Origin: Clostridium_AD sp964467165
Lineage (GTDB): Bacteria; Bacillota; Clostridia; Clostridiales; Clostridiaceae
NCBI GenBank assembly: GCA_964467165.1
Contig: CAYXOL010000026.1
Location: 1 to 64,000, forward strand
DNA: 64,000 nucleotides
Direction of reading: 5' to 3'
The notes beneath the pieces are model-generated. The model saw only the letters and a list, made by a program, of their open reading frames with translations, was not told where the DNA came from and searched no databases. Position numbers and translations under genes: made by a program. Each line of letters starts with the position of its first letter. Position 1 is the stretch's first letter. Positions 60,430 to 64,000 of the stretch are shown one piece after another.

Positions 60430-60940
60430 TTTTAATCACCCCTAAATAATTTTACTAATAAGACAACCATATTGCTACCACTTAAACATAACATTTTTGT
60501 CAACTATAAGTTGCTTTGTTGAATAATCGGTTAATTGTTTTACTTTGCATAGAATAACACAGGCGCCTAATGGATTGTTTTCATATTTTAAGAAGGTTGA
60601 GAAGAGGAATTGGTATTATTAAAATATCTTCTTCTAATTATAGTATATATTAATACTATAAATTGCCTCCCTGATTTTAAAACTTTTTAACAACATTTTG
60701 GAAGCTTCAAGTCTTCGATCTTCTATAAGTGGCAGTTGCTACGCCCAGAAAAGTTACTTTGTGGCAGAATAACAATTGATAATTGTTATCTACTCCAAAG
60801 GCCTACAAAGGGGTAAATCTGATTCCAAAGTTGTTAATATGCTGCTCCGCAGGAGATGATTTAAGGGGCTATGGGGTTAGTAGTATTGTAGATAGGAAAA
60901 CTCCAACAGTAAAAAATAAGAATTGAAGGGGTATTTTACA
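60430..60940. other. 500-base intergenic region with repeats
   Basis: No gene is seen. It holds a perfect inverted repeat (ataacaatt/aattgttat, 60769-60789) and the dispersed 37-bp repeat (60827-60863). A 16-base piece (60779-60794) also occurs inverted near 33980-33995. Confidence 0.55.
60827..60863 (+). repeat. Dispersed 37-bp repeat, copy 2
   Basis: Reverse complement of 45194-45230 with one mismatch. Contains CTCCGCAGGAG. Confidence 0.85.
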
Positions 60941-61257
60941 ATGAAAAATCTGAAAGTAGCTTTATTGCAGCTTATGCCTGAAGATATTGATGAATTGAAA
61001 GCAAGCGCTGTATCCGCTAATAGCGATTTTGGCGATGAATGCGATTAACAGCAGGCAATGATTTTTATGTTGCCGGTTTAGACACTGCGCAAGGCAATGT
61101 AAAAATAGGTTCAATGATTTGCTATGATAGGGAATTTCCAGAAAGTGCGAGAATTCTTATGCTAAAAGGCAAGCCTGACTGCAATGGTCATTCTTCTGTA
61201 TTTTCTTATATTGTTGGACAATCGGAACTTATATTAAAATTAACAAAAGGAGATTAA
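60941..61257 (+). pseudogene. Collapsed carbon-nitrogen hydrolase (nitrilase family)
   Basis: GAAGGGG and ATG 60941 open MKNLKVALLQLMPEDIDELKAS, a nitrilase start, which stops after about 35 codons. In a second frame GNDFYVAGLDTAQGNVKIGSMICYDREFPESARILMLKG follows, holding the catalytic Cys. Normal enzymes have about 100 residues between these parts, with the catalytic Glu and Lys; both are lost. The C-terminal 120 residues are also reduced to a scrap ending at 61257. Confidence 0.85.
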
Positions 61258-61259
61258 AA

Positions 61260-62195
61260 ATGATGAGCAAAAAATTGCACAAAGGATTGTCAAAATTTAT
61301 AACAGCTACGATACTTGCATGTTCTGTAAGTGGTATTGCTTATGCTGCAGATGGGGATATATATAACTTAACAGATTTATCAAAGCCAGCTTATACACAG
61401 TCTCAAACGAAAAGTTTCAAAACTCAAAAATCTATTACTTTAAACTCACAAAATTTTGGCTATGAACTTAGTGGAAAAGTTTATAAATTTGATGACTTGT
61501 CCGAGCTATTTACAAAGTATGGACAAGATATCACAAAAGCAAAAGCTAGCCTTTTAACTGAAAAAGCTGCTGTTGGAAGTGCGGGACAACCTATAAATAT
61601 ATCAGATATTCAATCAGTAAATGATATTAATGTACTAGATGTGGCCGTAGGAACATTACCTACATTACCAACTACAGTAAATGTAATATTAACAGATGGG
61701 ACAACCAAAGAGGTAGCAATAACTTGGAATGCATTAGCAACAGCAAATGCAACATATGCAACTGCTGGAACCGTTACTGTTAATGGAACACTTGCTAGTT
61801 ATGGTAATTATGCTGTAAGAGCTAGTGTAATTGTTAAAGAAGTTCAAATACCTGTTATAACATCAGGTATAAACCTTGGTATGGCTGGAAATTATGCAAT
61901 CTTGGCTAAATCAGGAATCTCTTCTGTACCGACTTATTTTATTACTGGAGATATAGGAGTTTCACCAAGTGGAGCAACTTACATTACTGGATTCGCTCAG
62001 ACAATGGATTCTAGTAATGTATTTTCAACTTCCACTCAAGTCAATGGAAAAATATATGCACCAGGATATGCTTTAACAACTCCTGGTAATCTTACTACAG
62101 CAGTAAGCAATATGGAAACAGCTTACACCGATGCTGCTGGAAGAGCTGCTAATGATACTGAATTGTATACTGGCGACATAAGAGCACAGTTGTAG
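61260..62195 (+). CDS. Secreted ice-binding-like (DUF3494) protein, truncated
   Basis: AAAGGAG and a signal peptide (to about 30, cleaved after AYAA). Residues 120-195 form an Ig-like domain (INVLDVAVGTLPTLPTTVNVILTDGTTKEVAITWN). From 202, LGMAGNYAILAKSGIS, TGDIGVSPSG and YTDAAGRAANDT match the first half of the DUF3494 ice-binding fold. It then ends at TGDIRAQL, whereas family members continue about 100 residues through the beta-helix. Half of the fold is therefore missing, and activity is unlikely. Such proteins are typical of cold-habitat bacteria. Confidence 0.8.
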   Translation: MMSKKLHKGLSKFITATILACSVSGIAYAADGDIYNLTDLSKPAYTQSQTKSFKTQKSITLNSQNFGYELSGKVYKFDDLSELFTKYGQDITKAKASLLTEKAAVGSAGQPINISDIQSVNDINVLDVAVGTLPTLPTTVNVILTDGTTKEVAITWNALATANATYATAGTVTVNGTLASYGNYAVRASVIVKEVQIPVITSGINLGMAGNYAILAKSGISSVPTYFITGDIGVSPSGATYITGFAQTMDSSNVFSTSTQVNGKIYAPGYALTTPGNLTTAVSNMETAYTDAAGRAANDTELYTGDIRAQL

Positions 62196-62231
62196 CACCA
62201 TAGTAACGTTCTTAAAGCAAGAAAAAATATC

Positions 62232-62257
62232 AAGCACTCGAAAGGGTGCTTTTTTTA
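62232..62257 (+). terminator. Terminator
   Basis: AAGCACTC-GAAA-GGGTGCTT followed by TTTTT. It was presumably the original end of the DUF3494 gene. Confidence 0.88.
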
Positions 62258-62408
62258 TGTGCAAAATCATTTTGCAGGGGGAAACTAAGCTGAGATAAAG
62301 ATTGGGATATCTCTAATCTTTATATTTATGATAAATTATGGTATTATTAATTCGGAACAGTAGAATGTTGTGAAATGCCTTTATTATTGATAAGGAGGAA
62401 AAGAATAA

Positions 62409-62591
62409 ATGAAAAACAAAAATGTATTTGTGATAAGTTTAATTGTAATCATTATTATGGTAATATGTATGGGGATTAATCGGTTTATATCACCATTCTC
62501 TGATATTGCAGTAAGAGTCATAGGTGGCATAATGCTTATTGATATATTTGTTTTAAGTTATAGCAAAGTAAAATTAAAAAAGCAACAGTAA
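62409..62591 (+). CDS. Small two-helix membrane protein
   Basis: 60 residues with two hydrophobic helices (VFVISLIVIIIMVICMGI and IAVRVIGGIMLIDIFVLSY) and a basic tail. ATAAGGAGGAAAAG is an excellent ribosome site. The final codons run into a terminator hairpin (aaaaagcaaca/tgttgctttttt, about 62577-62606). No family name. Confidence 0.7.
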   Translation: MKNKNVFVISLIVIIIMVICMGINRFISPFSDIAVRVIGGIMLIDIFVLSYSKVKLKKQQ

Positions 62592-62606
62592 GTAATGTTG
62601 CTTTTT
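62576..62606 (+). terminator. Terminator of the small membrane protein gene
   Basis: Stem AAAAAGCAACA / TGTTGCTTTTT overlapping the stop codon, with T-run. Confidence 0.8.
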
Positions 62607-62709
62607 TACATTGTGCGAAAATAGGTTAATTTATAATCTTCAAAAACTGCGTCATACTCGTAAAAAAATGTGACATATAAATGGTATAAACAATTCAATA
62701 AACAGGAAT

Positions 62710-62823
62710 TTTACGCTTGAAAATAACACCATCCGTTTGCCGGAGGGTGTTATTATGGGGATGATCAGCCCCAACGGTGCAGACAGTTTTTTTGATAGAG
62801 GTATTGAAAACCTCATATTGTAG
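62710..62823 (+). pseudogene. ABC transporter ATPase scrap (Walker A region)
   Basis: A 37-codon frame reads FTLENNTIRLPEGVIMGMI then SPNGADS, the N-terminal ABC-ATPase text around the Walker A loop (normally GPNGAGKTT), with the Gly-Lys lost, and stops at TAG 62821. It is a remnant of an ABC-2 type exporter ATPase. A hairpin (62722-62754) lies inside it. The rest of the 340-base gap shows nothing else. Confidence 0.6.
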
Positions 62824-62945
62824 TCCAGATGCAAAGATGCAGAACTTAAAAGATAAAAATGAAATAACAGCAAGTAAAATCAAGCAGTAATCTCTCTATT
62901 TCTTTATAATGAATGTAGGGTGATTGAAACGAGGTGAACAGACGA

Positions 62946-63808
62946 ATGTACGAGTGGAAGAAGCAAATTCAAATAGTCGTTGATGAAATTGACAAATGCA
63001 TAAAAAATTATAATGGTGAAGCCTTGACACTACGCTTTCTTTCTCGCAGGTTGGGTTATTCTGAATTTTATACAACGAGAAAATTCAAAGAAATATCGGG
63101 TATGCAATTTAGGGATTATCTGCGGCATAGGAAATTAGCCTTTGCACTAAAAGAGGTTTGGGATACAGAAAAAAGCCTAAGCCTGTCGTTCTTCGTACAA
63201 AAATAAACCCTTTCGACCGCTACTTTTTAGGATTAGGAGAGATTGGTATGATGAAATCTACAGATGATGTTAAAATTTATTTTGTAACCATTCCCGCACA
63301 CAAATTTTTGCACATTAAAAACTATGAGAGTAATGGGTATTGGGATTTTTGGCAAAAGCAAAGTCTTATTCCCAGGCAGGACTGTGAAACAATTTGCGGC
63401 TTACTCGATAGTATCAAGGGCAAATTGGATGATGATGGTGGGAGCGAATCTAACAGCGGCAGCGGTCAGATTATGGCGTACATTAACGACCCGGACGGCA
63501 GACTCTGTGATTGGGGTATTCCACGCACAGAGTGTTACGGTACACGTCTTCCTTTTGATTATAAAGGCGAAGTACCACCACAAATGATTATGATTGATGT
63601 TCCCGAAGCCGAGTATATTATTTTTGAACATGGGCCATTTGATTATGAGCAGGAAAATCGTAGTATAGAGGAAACAATTGAAAAGGCAATGGCAACTTTT
63701 GATTTTGCAGGCACTGGCTACTGCTTTGATACTTCCCCAGGTAGAATAATTTACCTTTATCATAATCCGGAACGGTTTTTTAAGTATATCAGACCAGTGC
63801 GAAAGTAA
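62946..63808 (+). pseudogene. AraC-family regulator with effector domain, internal deletion
   Basis: GAGGTGA and ATG 62946 open MYEWKKQIQ and the first AraC helix-turn-helix (LRFLSRRLGYSEFYTTRKFKEIS). After KEVWDTEK the frame is lost; the text resumes in another frame at YRKKPKPVVL, so about 35-40 residues of the second helix-turn-helix are deleted at the junction near 63160-63175. The effector-binding domain (KIYFVTIPAHKFLHIKNY to FFKYIRPVRK) is complete in frame from 63158 to 63808, with GyrI-like features. A start at ATG 63248 could still produce the effector domain alone. Confidence 0.82.
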
Positions 63809-64000
63809 ATAAAATGGACTGCCTATCCACTATTGTTTCTAACGAGAAACCCAAACAGGAAATAACATAGTTTTATCTTAAGTTATGTCGCATCTTTCTT
63901 TTTAGACGTCACAAACAATAAAAGTTTGTGGCATTTTTACTTGTGGCGACTTAGGAAACTACTCTATAGCAAGATGCAGGACGTACTGGAGCAGTTATAG
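63809..64000. other. Right-edge intergenic region
   Basis: Contains a terminator-like stem (cacaaac/gtttgtg, about 63911-63934) followed by GCATTTTT. The last 60 bases hold a short open frame in the plus direction without recognisable motif. Confidence 0.4.

Noticed and set aside
62652..62883. Minus-strand open frames of 62-73 codons
   Set aside because: They lie opposite the ABC-ATPase scrap and show no coding features.
63940..64000. Possible recombinase start at the right edge
   Set aside because: The short open frame has no recombinase motif and is too short to judge.

Overview
This is AT-rich, low-GC Gram-positive DNA of clostridial type. Strong GGAGG-like ribosome sites, several TTG starts, an HPr kinase, a flavodiiron oxygen-scavenging protein, acyl-CoA-dehydratase-type activases, Feo iron uptake and an agr quorum-sensing locus all fit an anaerobic Clostridium. 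A DUF3494 (ice-binding) protein fragment at 61.3-62.2 kb hints at a cold-adapted lineage, but this is inference. No rRNA, tRNA or CRISPR array was seen.

Layout. From 0 to 13.7 kb the genes are mostly conserved: flavodiiron protein, a small acidic protein, a DUF896 protein with hprK, an M18 aminopeptidase, a PHP phosphoesterase, an HD-GYP protein, and a six-gene p-aminobenzoate/folate operon (pabA-pabB-pabC-HD-folP-folBK). From 13.7 to 21 kb a minus-strand three-gene operon encodes a 1620-residue protein (HD, HEAT-like, NadD-like nucleotidyltransferase, acetyltransferase-like and phosphoribosyltransferase-like regions), a lactate/malate-dehydrogenase-fold protein and a flavodoxin-fold reductase. 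I know of no assigned function for this set, and it is the best candidate for an undescribed system. From 21.8 to 24.8 kb lies a tightly overlapping DUF2229-DUF2229-activase trio. From 25 to 31.4 kb are a phage-like amidase/holin pair, a PII-like protein with a CPA2 antiporter, a GGDEF protein with a C-terminal ribbon-helix-helix domain, an integrase N-terminal domain without catalytic part, a PrsW protease and a repeat-bearing lipoprotein.

From 31.7 to 45.2 kb are a stand-alone RsmH paralogue, a YiaK-like reductase, a TipA-type MerR regulator with a MerR-type promoter, a polysaccharide deacetylase, DedA with UppP (undecaprenyl phosphate recycling), a Fur-boxed feoA-feoB-Cys-rich module, a large CWB2/L,D-transpeptidase wall protein and a CCG-domain protein.

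From 45 kb to the end the window changes character. Intact surface, signalling and transporter genes sit among many decayed ones: a 5'-truncated kinase, a response regulator and its kinase broken by internal deletions and an IS605-type insertion (frameshifted tnpB with its right end), an AraC tail, a collapsed nitrilase, a truncated ice-binding protein, an ABC ATPase scrap and an AraC regulator missing its second helix-turn-helix. In the middle is an agr locus ordered D-C-B, with no agrA and an AgrD that carries Ser where the thiolactone Cys is expected. Dispersed palindromes and short repeats occur across the window.

All calls rest on reading the sequence and recalled family knowledge; no searches were run.
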